Positions 46,019 to 54,839 of a stretch of DNA of 64,000 nucleotides are shown here, piece by piece; the first letter of the stretch is position 1; each line of letters begins with the position of its first letter. The DNA is from Wenyingzhuangia sp. 2_MG-2023 (GTDB lineage: Bacteria; Bacteroidota; Bacteroidia; Flavobacteriales; Flavobacteriaceae), in NCBI RefSeq assembly GCF_030548295.1, contig NZ_JAUOSB010000006.1, forward strand, positions 1 through 64,000, in the 5' to 3' direction. The notes beneath the pieces are model-generated. The model ran no database searches. It had not been told where the DNA came from and saw only the letters and a list, made by a program, of their open reading frames with translations. The position numbers and the translations under genes are program-made.

Positions 46019-47293
46019 ATGAGCAATCAAAAATTTGAAACAGCTGCGTTGCATGCTGGACACGATGTGGCTAATACACAAGGAACTAGAGCAGTACCTA
46101 TTTACCAAACTTCATCGTACGTGTTTAACAATACCGATCATGCAGCCAATTTATTTGGTTTGAAAGAATTAGGGTTTATTTATACACGATTGAACAATCC
46201 AACCAACCAAGTTTTACAAGAGCGTTTGGCGGCTGTAGAAGGTGGGGTTGGAGCAGTGGTTTTTGCATCAGGAACATCAGCAATTGCAACAGGATTGATG
46301 ACTTTGTTGAAAGCTGGAGATCATATTGTGGCTTCTAGTAGTTTGTACGGAGGAACATTTACATTGCTAAATGTTACATTGCCAAGGTTAGGAATAACAA
46401 CTACTTTTGTAGATGCCACCAATCCAGAAGAATTTAAAGCTGCAGTACAAGAAAATACACGTGCTTTTTTTGTAGAATCTTTAGGGAATCCAAAATTAGA
46501 TGTATTGGACTTAGAAGCTATTGCTGAACAAGCAAAAGCAGCGGAAGTTCCTTTTATTGTTGACAATACAGTAGCTTCTCCAGCATTGTTAAACCCAATC
46601 AAACATGGGGCAAATTTAGTAATTCACTCTTTGACAAAATATATTGGAGGACAAGGGACTTCTTTAGGAGGAGCCATTGTTGATGCTGGTACTTTTAACT
46701 GGGCAAATGGAAAATTCCCTGAATTTACAGAGCCTTCTGCAGGTTACCATGGCTTGGTATATCACGATGCTTTGGGTGCAGCAGCGTTTACTTTTAAGTT
46801 GATTTTGGAAGGATTGCGTGATTTTGGAGGAGCCTTAAGTCCTTACAATGCTTTTCAAATTATTCAAGGATTGGAAACTTTACCTGTAAGAATCAAACAA
46901 CACAGTGCAAATGCATTAGAATTGGCTGAATGGTTAGAGAGTAGAGATGAGGTAGCTTGGGTTAATTATCCAGGATTAAAGAGTAGTAAGTATTACGAAA
47001 TGGCTCAAAAATACTTGCCTAATGGACAGAGTGGTTTGGTAACGTTTGGTTTGAAAGGTGGTTTTGATGCTGCTAAGAAATTTACAGATGCTACAGAAAT
47101 TTTTTCTTTGTTAGCAAATATTGGAGATACAAAATCTTTGATCATTCACCCTGCAAGTACAACACATCAACAGTTGAGTGAAGCAGATCAAGCGGGTGCA
47201 GGTGTTACACAAGACTTGATTCGTTTGTCTGTAGGGTTGGAAAATGTAGAAGATTTAAAAGCAGATATCGTAAATGCATTGAGCAAATTGTAA
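46019..47293 (+). CDS. metY: O-acetylhomoserine sulfhydrylase
   Basis: A 424-aa PLP enzyme of the Cys/Met metabolism fold that converts O-acetylhomoserine and sulfide to homocysteine. The opening FETAALHAGH, IYQTSSYVFNN, YTRLNNPTNQVLQERLAAVEGG, and the PLP Lys in VIHSLTKYIGGQG are as expected. The long insertion near 220-260 is typical of MetY compared with CGS. It is divergent from metK, and metX, which makes its substrate, is 1.2 kb away. Confidence 0.93.
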   Translation: MSNQKFETAALHAGHDVANTQGTRAVPIYQTSSYVFNNTDHAANLFGLKELGFIYTRLNNPTNQVLQERLAAVEGGVGAVVFASGTSAIATGLMTLLKAGDHIVASSSLYGGTFTLLNVTLPRLGITTTFVDATNPEEFKAAVQENTRAFFVESLGNPKLDVLDLEAIAEQAKAAEVPFIVDNTVASPALLNPIKHGANLVIHSLTKYIGGQGTSLGGAIVDAGTFNWANGKFPEFTEPSAGYHGLVYHDALGAAAFTFKLILEGLRDFGGALSPYNAFQIIQGLETLPVRIKQHSANALELAEWLESRDEVAWVNYPGLKSSKYYEMAQKYLPNGQSGLVTFGLKGGFDAAKKFTDATEIFSLLANIGDTKSLIIHPASTTHQQLSEADQAGAGVTQDLIRLSVGLENVEDLKADIVNALSKL

Positions 47294-47316
47294 TAGATCC
47301 GTTTTCTAAAAAAATC

Positions 47317-47352
47317 AAAGCCATCATTAATTTAAATGATGGCTTTTTTTAG
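47317..47352 (+). terminator. Terminator of metY
   Basis: A 12-bp stem AAAGCCATCATT/AATGATGGCTTT, followed by a T-run of seven. Confidence 0.92.
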
Positions 47353-47375
47353 GATTCAAAATTACTCTTTCAGTT

Positions 47376-48155
47376 TTAAGGATGTGATAATTTAGTGATG
47401 TTGTCAATTTCAATTTTAGAAACTTCTTCTAATTGTCCTTTTTCAAACAACTCTGGTAATACATCCATAGAAGTGTTTTTGGGAGCTTTGTAATTGATGT
47501 AATTTTGAAATAAAATACCCTCAACATTTCTAGGATTGTAAGCACTTCTAAAACGAATGCCTCCTCCGTTTACTTCGTATTTATAAGCTAAAAAATCCAT
47601 GGTTTTGGTAGTTTGGTTTATCCAATAGTAAAAAACATCTTGATGATCTTCTCCACCTCCTTCTTCATTAAATGTAACTTGTATGGCATCGTAGGTTTGA
47701 TTGTGAATAGTAACAGCTCCTTTGTATAGTTTGTTAACGGCCATATCATTCAATTTATAAGGTAATAAAGCAAAGTAAATGACAGAGTTTAAGGCAGATC
47801 CCTTCTTAGCACTTTCATCAGTATTTATAGTTACTAGTTCTTGATTTTTCTGACGAGAAAATTCACCATTTTCTAAAATATCTAAAGTTTGTTGATTTTC
47901 AGAAGTACTTTTTACCGTGTACTTGTACTCATCATTGTTGTTGGTAAAAGAATATTCTTTGCCTCTAAAATTAAATCGATAAGAAGCTTTTTTGTACAAA
48001 TCTCCTCCATGTTTCTGAATAGCTTCTGTTATTATTTGAGTTGCTTTGTTAGCTGTTTTTTGATTTGTAATAAGGGCTGCTTTTTCTTTTTTAGGTTGAC
48101 ATGAACTTCCTAAGAAAAAAAGAAAGCCAAGAGAAAGTTGTATTGCTAATTTCAT
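47376..48155 (-). CDS. DUF6503-like lipoprotein
   Basis: A 259-aa lipoprotein with lipobox FLGSSC, then a soluble domain with ASYRFNFRGKEYSF, ENGEFSRQKNQELVTINTDES, DAIQVTFNEEGGGEDHQDVFYYWINQTTKTMDFLAYKYEVNGGGIRFRSAYN-type sequence (quoted in parts). This conserved order is typical of DUF6503 flavobacterial lipoproteins, which resemble LolA-type lipid-binding folds. Function is unknown. ATG 48155 (MKLAIQLSL) is preferred; an in-frame 48182 start would add Lys-rich residues ahead of the signal peptide. Confidence 0.75.
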   Translation of the reverse strand: MKLAIQLSLGFLFFLGSSCQPKKEKAALITNQKTANKATQIITEAIQKHGGDLYKKASYRFNFRGKEYSFTNNNDEYKYTVKSTSENQQTLDILENGEFSRQKNQELVTINTDESAKKGSALNSVIYFALLPYKLNDMAVNKLYKGAVTIHNQTYDAIQVTFNEEGGGEDHQDVFYYWINQTTKTMDFLAYKYEVNGGGIRFRSAYNPRNVEGILFQNYINYKAPKNTSMDVLPELFEKGQLEEVSKIEIDNITKLSHP

Positions 48156-48283
48156 TTTGTTTGTTTTTTCTTTTGTCTTCAAAAATCATACAAAATAACA
48201 GAAAGCTAGTTTTTTATTATTTGGATGTTTATACAATAAAGAATTGTGTGAGAAATCAAAAAAAGAATCGGTTGTAAATTAAG

Positions 48284-48314
48284 TTGGTTATGTATAATAT
48301 AATTTATAGCTTTG
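48284..48314 (+). promoter_or_regulatory. Promoter of the metX-thrA leader
   Basis: TTG at 48284-48286, a 20-nt spacer and TAGCTTTG at 48307-48314. The SAM-I riboswitch begins about 28 nt further on. Confidence 0.7.
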
Positions 48315-48341
48315 CCACCAGCTCATTATGTATTGAAGTAT

Positions 48342-48461
48342 GTTATCATGAAAGGTAGAGGGAATAGACCCTGTGAAGCCTTAGCAACCCTTTTTTAGTA
48401 AATACTCAAATTTCTAAAAAAGAAGGTGCTACGTTCTACCAACAATTGTTGGATAGATAAC
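48342..48461 (+). ncRNA. SAM-I (S-box) riboswitch upstream of metX
   Basis: All conserved parts are visible. P1 is GTTATC (48342-48347) with GATAAC (48456-48461). AAAGGTAGAGGGA, GACCC, GTGAAGCCTTAGCAACC, the P3 stem TTTTTTAG/CTAAAAAA, the AAGGTGCTACGTTCTACC box and a P4 palindrome CCAACAATTGTTGG all occur in the right order. It binds SAM and shuts off downstream methionine genes. A second GATAAC at 48486-48491 could compete for P1. No T-run terminator is evident before the start, so control may be at translation. Confidence 0.95.
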
Positions 48462-48542
48462 TCAGAAAAATTCCCAATAATTCACGATAACACATTTTAC
48501 ACACGGCCAAAAATCGCTCTTAAGTTTTAGAGTAGATAGGCA

Positions 48543-49541
48543 TTGAGTTATAAATTTTTGAAGTCATTGAATAAAAGTTTACAACATAAAACCCTCAAAG
48601 ATTACACTACCTTGGTAGGTGTGCATTATTCTAGTCTGGAACTTTCATATGAAATTTTTGGACAGCCATTGCATACAGCACCTATTGTATTGGTAAATCA
48701 TGCTTTGACAGGAAATTCCGATGTGGCAGGAGAACACACAGGTTGGTGGAAAGGAATTGTATCTAAAGGAAACTTGGTAGATACAGATAGATACACCGTA
48801 ATTTCAATCAATATTCCAGGAAATGGATATGATAACAAACCAGAAAATTTAATTGACGATGTCAAAAGTTTTACGGCAAGAGATGTTGCTCAGTTATTTG
48901 GAATGTTGTTAGAAGAATTAGAAGTTCACAAATTGCACGCAATTTTAGCAGGTTCTCTAGGTGGAGGAATTGCTTGGGAAATGGCAGTTTTGTTTCCAAA
49001 TTTGATGGAATATGTAATTCCCATTGCTTCTGATTGGAAAGCTACAGATTGGATTTTAGCACACAACAAAGTACAAGAGCAAATTTTAACCAATTCAAAA
49101 AAACCAGTGCACGATGCTCGAATGATGGCCATGTTGTTTTATCGGACAGCGGCATCATTTAAGGAAAAATTCAACAGAACACAAAATGATGCTTTGGGAA
49201 TATCCAATGTAGAAAGTTGGTTGTTGCACCACGGTTACAAATTAGAACAGAGATTTGAATTGAAAGCCTACAAAATGGTCAATCATTTGTTAAGTACTTT
49301 AGATATTACTGAAGGGCGGGGTACATTTGAAGAAACTGCAATAAAAATTAAGGCAAAAGTAATTCAGATTGGTATAGATTCTGATTTCTTTTTTGTGCCA
49401 GAAGAAAATAGAGAAACACATGAGATTTTACAAAAAGTAGGTGTAGATTCCGTTTACAAAGAGATTGTTTCTATCCATGGTCACGATGGATTTTTGGTAG
49501 AAGATAATCAGTTAAGAGAGTTGTTAAAAGAAGTTTTTTAG
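48543..49541 (+). CDS. metX: Homoserine O-acetyltransferase
   Basis: A 332-aa alpha/beta hydrolase of the MetX family. It has VNHALTGNSDVAG, WWKGIVSKGNLVDTDRYTVISINIPGN, the nucleophile elbow GSLGGGIAWEM, and a C-terminal catalytic HGHDGFL. It activates homoserine for MetY or MetB/MetZ-type sulfhydrylation. No ATG is in frame; the only plausible start is TTG at 48543, since an in-frame stop is at 48537. It follows the SAM-I riboswitch. Confidence 0.9.
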   Translation: MSYKFLKSLNKSLQHKTLKDYTTLVGVHYSSLELSYEIFGQPLHTAPIVLVNHALTGNSDVAGEHTGWWKGIVSKGNLVDTDRYTVISINIPGNGYDNKPENLIDDVKSFTARDVAQLFGMLLEELEVHKLHAILAGSLGGGIAWEMAVLFPNLMEYVIPIASDWKATDWILAHNKVQEQILTNSKKPVHDARMMAMLFYRTAASFKEKFNRTQNDALGISNVESWLLHHGYKLEQRFELKAYKMVNHLLSTLDITEGRGTFEETAIKIKAKVIQIGIDSDFFFVPEENRETHEILQKVGVDSVYKEIVSIHGHDGFLVEDNQLRELLKEVF

Positions 49542-49650
49542 ATCAGAGTGTATAATTAGAATTGAGTTTTTAATTGAGGTACGAAGATTAAAAGTACAGA
49601 GAACAGATTTTTAAATGTTGGTTTTAAAGTAACTGTTAAATAAAGTAGAT

Positions 49651-49668
49651 GTTCGATTGGAGTCGAAA
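49651..49668. repeat. Copy of the TCGA-type inverted element
   Basis: GTTCGATTGGAGTCGAAAAC, with TTCGA and TCGAA arms, resembles the TCGA...TCGA element of the repeat array at 1-557 and of REP-like elements. It lies in the metX-thrA gap (49542-49758), which otherwise shows no promoter or terminator. Confidence 0.4.
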
Positions 49669-49758
49669 ACAGAGTTAGAGTTTGTTTGACCTGTAACTAA
49701 ACTGTTTAAGAGTGCAGACTAAACAAATCAACAAAAAATAAATAAACATCAAAATAAG

Positions 49759-52185
49759 ATGAAAGTATTAAAGTTTGGAGGGAAATCATTGGCTAATGGA
49801 GATGGAATTCAAAGTGTAATTTCCATTCTTTTGAATAAAATTAACAAGAAAGAAGAGTTAGTTGTAGTGGTTTCTGCAAGAGGAAATGCTACAGATATGC
49901 TGTTTGACTTGTTGGAGAAAGCTAAAAAAGGAGATGCCTATAAAGATGATTTTGAGTCTTTTAAAACGTATCAAGTAACCCCTTATCCTACGATAGACTT
50001 TTCTAAAGAATTTGGGTTTTTGGAAAAGATTTTTGAAGGAGTTAATTTGTTGGGAGATTACAGTCCTAAAATTAAAGATTTGGTTACTTCGTACGGGGAG
50101 TTGATGGCAGGTAAATTGATTTGTACATTATTGCAAGAACAAAAAGTGAATGCTCTTTATGTAGATTCTAGAGACTTGTTTAAAACGGATAAAGTATACG
50201 GAGAGGCAACTTTGTTAGAAGAAATTACTGAAGAAAATACTAAAAAATATTTTAAAACAATAGATTTGGCAGCTACTGTTCCTGTTGTAACAGGGTTTGT
50301 AGGAGCTACGTTGGATGGTGAAACAACATCTACAGGGAACAATGGTAGTAACTATTCTGCTTCTATGATTGCAGGGTATTTGAATGCTGAGGAACTGGAA
50401 AATTATACCATAGTTAGTGGAATTTATACAGCCAATCCTAATTTGGTTTCTAATGCACAGAAAATTGATCATTTGTCGTTCAAAGAAGCTAATGAATTGG
50501 CAAATTTGGGAGACAATGTATTGGATGCAAAGGCAATTATTCCTTTGGTTCAGAAGAACATTGCTTTGCGAATTAAAAACACATTTGAACCAGAAAGTCC
50601 AGGAACATTGATCAATGCAGAACCAACTTCTAAGAATGGAATAAAAGCTATTTCTGTACAAGAAGACATGGCTTTGGTAAGTTTAGAAGGTAGAGGTTTG
50701 TTAGGAAAAGTGGGAATTGATGCTCGTTTGTTTGGTGCGTTGAGTAAGGAAAACGTAAGTGTGGGAATCATATCTCAAGGTTCTTCTGAACGTGGAATTA
50801 GTTTTGTGGTTAATGGTAAAGATGCACACAAAGCCAAAGACGCTTTAGGGAATGAGTTCAATTTGGATTTTTTGAGTAATGACATCAATAAAATTACAAT
50901 TACTAGAGGAGTAGCAGTGGTGTCTATTTTGGGGAATTCGTTGAGTTCTTTCAATACATCATACACTGCATTGGTAAATAACAACATCAGTCCGTTGTTG
51001 ATAAACAATACTGTGACAGGAAATAATGTTTGTTTGGTGATAGAAAATAAAGAGTTGAGAAAAGCAGTAAATGTAATGCATGGTGAGATTTTTGGAATTG
51101 CCAAAAAGATAAATGTAGCTGTGTTTGGTGTTGGTTTGGTTGGTGGAACATTGATCAAGCAAGTCTTAGAAAGTAAAGAAAATATTCTAAAACGCAGAGG
51201 TATTGATTTGAATGTATTTGCTGTAGCAAATTCTAAAAAAGTCTATTTCAATGCAGAGGGAATCACAACTACTTGGAAACAAGATTTGAAAGAGGAAGGA
51301 ATTTCATACAAAGGAATTTCTGAAATTGTTAAGTATGCACAAGCCAATCATTTGGGTAATTTAATTGCCGTAGATAACTCTGCCAGTTCTAAAATGACAG
51401 AAAACTACATTCCATTGATAGAGAATGGTTTCAATCTAGTATCGTCTAACAAAATAGGAAATACCAAATCTTTAGCTTATTACAAAGAATTACGTGTTGC
51501 CTTGTTACAAAATAGAAAACAATATTTGTATGAAACGAATGTAGGTGCTGGTTTGCCGTTGATTGATACTATTAAGTTGATGCATGCTTCGGGTGAAAAT
51601 ATTACGAGAATCAAAGGTGTTTTTTCTGGTACGTTGAGTTATTTATTCAATAATTTTTCAGCTAAGGATGTGAAATTTAGCGAGGTATTAAAAGAAGCTT
51701 CTGATCAAGGATTTACAGAACCAGACCCTAGAGAAGATTTGAATGGAAATGATGTTGGACGTAAATTGTTGATTTTGGCTCGTGAGTTAGACTTGCAAAA
51801 TGAATTTAGCGATGTGGAGATTCACAATTTGATTCCAGAACATTTAAGAGATGGAGACACGGCATCATTCTTGTCAAAATTGAATGAGTTAGATCCAATC
51901 TATCAAGAAATAAAAGACAATCAAAAACCAAATCACGTATTGCGATATATTGGAGATTTACATGGAGATTTAGCTTCGGATAAAGGAGTTTTAGAGGTGA
52001 AATTAGTTTCTGTACCAAACGATTCCGCCTTAGGACAAGTAAAAGGAGCCGATTCAATTTTTGAGATTTATACAGAGTCTTACGGAGATCAACCCGTAGT
52101 AATTCAAGGAGCAGGAGCAGGAGCACAAGTAACTGCCAGAGGTGTGTTTGGAGATATTATGAGATTGACAGAATTAGAATTGTAA
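49759..52185 (+). CDS. thrA: Bifunctional aspartate kinase / homoserine dehydrogenase
   Basis: An 808-aa fusion, about the length of E. coli ThrA. Residues 1-290 are aspartokinase (KVLKFGGKSLANGDG), a tandem ACT region covers about 305-455, and residues about 460-800 are homoserine dehydrogenase (NVAVFGVGLVGGTLIKQ and a Gly-rich DPREDLNGNDVGRKLLIL). It catalyses the first and third steps from aspartate towards Met and Thr. It is between metX and the sulfhydrylase, and most likely in the SAM-I-controlled transcript. Confidence 0.96.
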   Translation: MKVLKFGGKSLANGDGIQSVISILLNKINKKEELVVVVSARGNATDMLFDLLEKAKKGDAYKDDFESFKTYQVTPYPTIDFSKEFGFLEKIFEGVNLLGDYSPKIKDLVTSYGELMAGKLICTLLQEQKVNALYVDSRDLFKTDKVYGEATLLEEITEENTKKYFKTIDLAATVPVVTGFVGATLDGETTSTGNNGSNYSASMIAGYLNAEELENYTIVSGIYTANPNLVSNAQKIDHLSFKEANELANLGDNVLDAKAIIPLVQKNIALRIKNTFEPESPGTLINAEPTSKNGIKAISVQEDMALVSLEGRGLLGKVGIDARLFGALSKENVSVGIISQGSSERGISFVVNGKDAHKAKDALGNEFNLDFLSNDINKITITRGVAVVSILGNSLSSFNTSYTALVNNNISPLLINNTVTGNNVCLVIENKELRKAVNVMHGEIFGIAKKINVAVFGVGLVGGTLIKQVLESKENILKRRGIDLNVFAVANSKKVYFNAEGITTTWKQDLKEEGISYKGISEIVKYAQANHLGNLIAVDNSASSKMTENYIPLIENGFNLVSSNKIGNTKSLAYYKELRVALLQNRKQYLYETNVGAGLPLIDTIKLMHASGENITRIKGVFSGTLSYLFNNFSAKDVKFSEVLKEASDQGFTEPDPREDLNGNDVGRKLLILARELDLQNEFSDVEIHNLIPEHLRDGDTASFLSKLNELDPIYQEIKDNQKPNHVLRYIGDLHGDLASDKGVLEVKLVSVPNDSALGQVKGADSIFEIYTESYGDQPVVIQGAGAGAQVTARGVFGDIMRLTELEL

Positions 52186-52193
52186 ATTTAAGT

Positions 52194-52274
52194 AGTACAA
52201 AGTACTGAGTATTCAGTATTAAGTTAAATAGAGAAAGAATAAAACTATGTACACAGTACTCTGTACTTTGTACT
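52194..52274. repeat. Imperfect inverted repeat with 18-bp arms
   Basis: AGTACAAAGTACTGAGTA (52194-52211) and TACTCTGTACTTTGTACT (52257-52274) are complementary at 17 of 18 positions, with a 45-nt loop. It lies between thrA and the next gene. No T-tract follows, so it does not look like a terminator. A copy of one arm occurs at 19417-19432. Confidence 0.8.
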
Positions 52275-52286
52275 AAAGCGAATAAA

Positions 52287-53459
52287 ATGAGCGATAAAAA
52301 AAACTTCGAAACCTTAGCGATAAGAACACAATCAGAAAGAACACAGTTTTCTGAACATTCAGTTCCTTTGTATTTAACATCGGGATTTGTTTTTGAAGAT
52401 TCGGAAGAAATGAGAGCTTCTTTTGCAGAAGAAAAACAACGTGATTTGTACAGCAGATACAGCAATCCAAATACCAACGAGTTTATTGAGAAAGTTTGTT
52501 TGATGGAAGGAGCAGAAGATGGTTTTGCTTTTTCAAGCGGAATGGCAGCTATCTTTTCAACATTTGGGGCTTTGCTAAGTGCTGGTGATCATGTGGTTTC
52601 TTGTAGTTCTGTATTTGGTGCAACACACGGATTGTTTACCAAATATTTTCCGAAATGGAACATCAATTGTTCTTATTTTGATGTAAAAGATGTTGCCTCT
52701 ATAGAAAGTTTGATTCAACCAACAACCAAATTTATTTATGCAGAAACTCCTACAAATCCTGGTGTAGATGTGTTGGATTTGGAAGTGTTGAGTAAGATTG
52801 CTAAAAAACATGGGATTTTACTGATTATAGACAACTGTTTTGCAACTCCTTATTTGCAACAACCTATCAAATTTGGTGCAGATTTGGTCATTCACTCAGC
52901 AACCAAATTAATGGATGGTCAAGGCCGTGTGATGGGAGGAGTTACTGTGGGGAAAAAAGAATTGATTCGTGAAATTTATTTATTTTCTCGTTTGACAGGA
53001 CCGTGCATGAGTCCTTTCAATGCATGGATATTGTCTAAATCTTTAGAAACATTGTCAGTAAGAGCAGACAGACATTGTGACAATGCACTTAAGTTGGCAA
53101 CGTTTTTAGAAAGTCATCCCAAAGTAAAATGGGTAAAATATCCTTTCTTAAAATCGCACCCACAATATGAGATCGCCAAAAAACAAATGAAGTTAGGAGG
53201 ATCCATTGTAGCGTTTGAAGTAGAAGGTGGTGTAGCAGGCGGTAAAAAGTTTTTTGATAACATTAAAATGTGTTCATTGTCAGCCAATTTAGGAGATACA
53301 AGAACCATTGTGACACATCCTGCAAGTACAACTCATGCTAAGGTAGAAGCTGAGGTAAAACTGGCCGTAGGTATTACTGATGGAATGGTTCGATGTTCTT
53401 TAGGGTTGGAACATATAGACGATATTATTGCTGATATTCAACAAGCTTTAGAAGCCTAG
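52287..53459 (+). CDS. PLP-dependent sulfhydrylase / cystathionine gamma-synthase family
   Basis: A 390-aa Cys/Met-metabolism PLP enzyme with YSRYSNPNTNEFIEKV, GATHGLFTKYFPKW, NCFATPYLQQPIKFGADLVIHSATKLMDGQGR (PLP Lys in SATKLMDG), and RTIVTHPASTTHAK. It is similar to MetZ (O-succinylhomoserine sulfhydrylase) and MetB. It follows metX and thrA, so it uses activated homoserine. Which sulfur donor it uses, sulfide or cysteine, cannot be read. It is a paralogue of MetY (46019) but without the long MetY insertion. Confidence 0.85.
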   Translation: MSDKKNFETLAIRTQSERTQFSEHSVPLYLTSGFVFEDSEEMRASFAEEKQRDLYSRYSNPNTNEFIEKVCLMEGAEDGFAFSSGMAAIFSTFGALLSAGDHVVSCSSVFGATHGLFTKYFPKWNINCSYFDVKDVASIESLIQPTTKFIYAETPTNPGVDVLDLEVLSKIAKKHGILLIIDNCFATPYLQQPIKFGADLVIHSATKLMDGQGRVMGGVTVGKKELIREIYLFSRLTGPCMSPFNAWILSKSLETLSVRADRHCDNALKLATFLESHPKVKWVKYPFLKSHPQYEIAKKQMKLGGSIVAFEVEGGVAGGKKFFDNIKMCSLSANLGDTRTIVTHPASTTHAKVEAEVKLAVGITDGMVRCSLGLEHIDDIIADIQQALEA

Positions 53460-53480
53460 TTTTATAAAATATAGTCAATT

Positions 53481-53513
53481 AAAAAAGAGTTCTTAATAAG
53501 AACTCTTTTTTTG
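53481..53513 (+). terminator. Terminator of the metX-thrA operon
   Basis: Stem AAAAAAGAGTTCTTA/ATAAGAACTCTTTTTT with a T-run, after the last gene. Confidence 0.92.
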
Positions 53514-53611
53514 TAGAATAAGATTTAAAATGGCACAATTCCTGTTATTATACTTTTTGTCTCTTACAAATAAAGATTATTTTAGATTTAAAAACCAAAA
53601 AAATAAATAGG

Positions 53612-54325
53612 ATGAGTTTAAAAGGAAAAAATGCATTAATTACAGGAGCTGGAAAAGGAATTGGAAGGTCGATAGCTTTGGCTTTGGCAGCCGAAGGAGT
53701 AAATATAGCTTTGTTAGCACGTACAGCAGAAGATTTGTTGTCTGTGGCAAAAGAAGTTGAGGCTTTGGGAGTAAAAGCAATTACAGTGGTGGCTGATATA
53801 GCTTCTTTAGAGTCTGTAAACAAAGCTTCTGGAGTGGTATTCACCAAGTTTAATACCATTGATATATTGATCAACAATGCAGGAGTTGGTAAGTTTGGTA
53901 AATTTATGGAGCTAGAGGTAAAAGATTGGGAACAAGTAATTCAAGTAAACTTAATGGGTACTTATTACGTAACCAGAGCTTTCTTGCCTCAAATGATTGA
54001 AAGAAATACAGGAGATATTGTAAATATTTCTTCTACTGCAGGTTTAAAAGGAGCTGCTATTACAAGTGCTTATAGTGCTTCTAAATTTGCTGTTATGGGA
54101 TTGACAGAGTCTTTGATGCAAGAAGTAAGAAAACACAATATTAGAGTTACAGCTCTTGCACCAAGTACTGCTGCTACAGATATGGCCATTGATTTGAATC
54201 TGACTGATGGAAATCCAGAAAAAGTAATGCAGCCGGAAGATATTGCAGAGCTAATTGTTTCTCAGTTAAAATTAAATAGACGTGTGTTTGTGAAAGATGC
54301 TGGAATTTGGTCTACAAATCCTTAG
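53612..54325 (+). CDS. Short-chain dehydrogenase (3-ketoacyl-ACP reductase-like)
   Basis: A 237-aa SDR. The NAD(P) motif is TGAGKGIG (11-18), the NNAG box is INNAGVG, and the catalytic set is S in ISSTAG, Y and K in [10 protein letters not shown]-terminal [11 protein letters not shown] ends the protein. Its closest type is the FabG-like 3-ketoacyl-ACP reductase; other SDR substrates are possible. Its terminator overlaps the end of a broken DsrE gene on the other strand. Confidence 0.88.
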   Translation: MSLKGKNALITGAGKGIGRSIALALAAEGVNIALLARTAEDLLSVAKEVEALGVKAITVVADIASLESVNKASGVVFTKFNTIDILINNAGVGKFGKFMELEVKDWEQVIQVNLMGTYYVTRAFLPQMIERNTGDIVNISSTAGLKGAAITSAYSASKFAVMGLTESLMQEVRKHNIRVTALAPSTAATDMAIDLNLTDGNPEKVMQPEDIAELIVSQLKLNRRVFVKDAGIWSTNP

Positions 54326-54349
54326 AAAAGGTAAAATAAATTAAATGAT

Positions 54350-54381
54350 AAAGTGAATCGAAAGGTTCACTTTATTTTTTT
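54350..54381 (+). terminator. Terminator of the SDR gene
   Basis: Stem AAAGTGAA/TTCACTTT (54350-54373) with loop TCGAAAGG, followed by a T-tract. Confidence 0.85.
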
Positions 54382-54617
54382 GCGGTTACTTTTGGTTTGC
54401 ATCTAGAGTATTCCTGAAATTCCGAAGCAATAACAGGATGGTTTTTGTTTTGATTCAATTTTAGATATCTAGTTTCGGTTCCTTGAAGTATGATTTTTAC
54501 TTCTTCATTTGCTTGTTTAAACTCATAAGTTGCAAATAAAACATTGAAGAATCTTCCTAGAACTTCTTCAGAACCTCATTTTGAATCCGATAATAATACA
54601 ATTACTGTTTTACTCAT
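54372..54617 (-). pseudogene. DsrE-family gene broken by an in-frame TGA
   Basis: On the minus strand, ATG 54617 opens MSKTVIVLLSDSK, then TGA (54578-54576, codon 14), then the same frame runs on as GSEEVLGRFFNVLFATYEFKQ, IILQGTETRYL and ends at TAA 54374-54372. The intact family keeps LLSDxKSGSEExLGRxFNxL, so TCA (Ser) to TGA (one transversion) would break it. The remaining C-terminal part is short and lacks the usual CxxC-type region, so the gene is also truncated. A stop read as selenocysteine is considered in the findings and rejected as the main view. Confidence 0.65.
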
Positions 54618-54635
54618 TTTTGTTGATTTTAAAAT

Positions 54636-54839
54636 TCAATTAGCGTTGATATGATCTTGTAATGTGATCAATACAGTTAAAAAATAACTTTCATCGTTGT
54701 GAATTTTGGCAATCACGTTAATCGCTGTTTTGTTGGTATTAACAATTTGACAATCATTTCCCAATACTGCAAATGCATGTATAAAAGAAGCTATAGTATT
54801 TTCCAATTTATTTTCGAAAAGTTTTATAGCTCTATCCAT
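54636..54839 (-). CDS. Small open frame of unknown function
   Basis: A 67-aa frame starting at ATG 54839, 18 nt before the broken DsrE gene. It has no recognised domain and is moderately rich in helix-forming residues (FENKLENTIASFIHAF). The frame stays open upstream for about 38 further codons, without an ATG, up to about 54953, so the real gene may be longer or eroded at its 5' end. Confidence 0.35.
   Translation of the reverse strand: MDRAIKLFENKLENTIASFIHAFAVLGNDCQIVNTNKTAINVIAKIHNDESYFLTVLITLQDHINAN

Noticed and set aside
49542-49758. Threonine or methionine leader peptide before thrA
   Set aside because: The short ATG frames in this gap have no run of Thr, Ile or Met codons, and no terminator hairpin with T-tract is present.
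50215-50661. 148-aa antisense frame inside thrA
   Set aside because: Cys- and Ile-rich composition and complete overlap with a well-conserved gene on the other strand mark it as a shadow frame.
54576-54578. Selenocysteine codon
   Set aside because: One-step change from a Ser codon, a truncated C terminus, and no sign of selenocysteine genes in the window make a nonsense mutation the simpler view.
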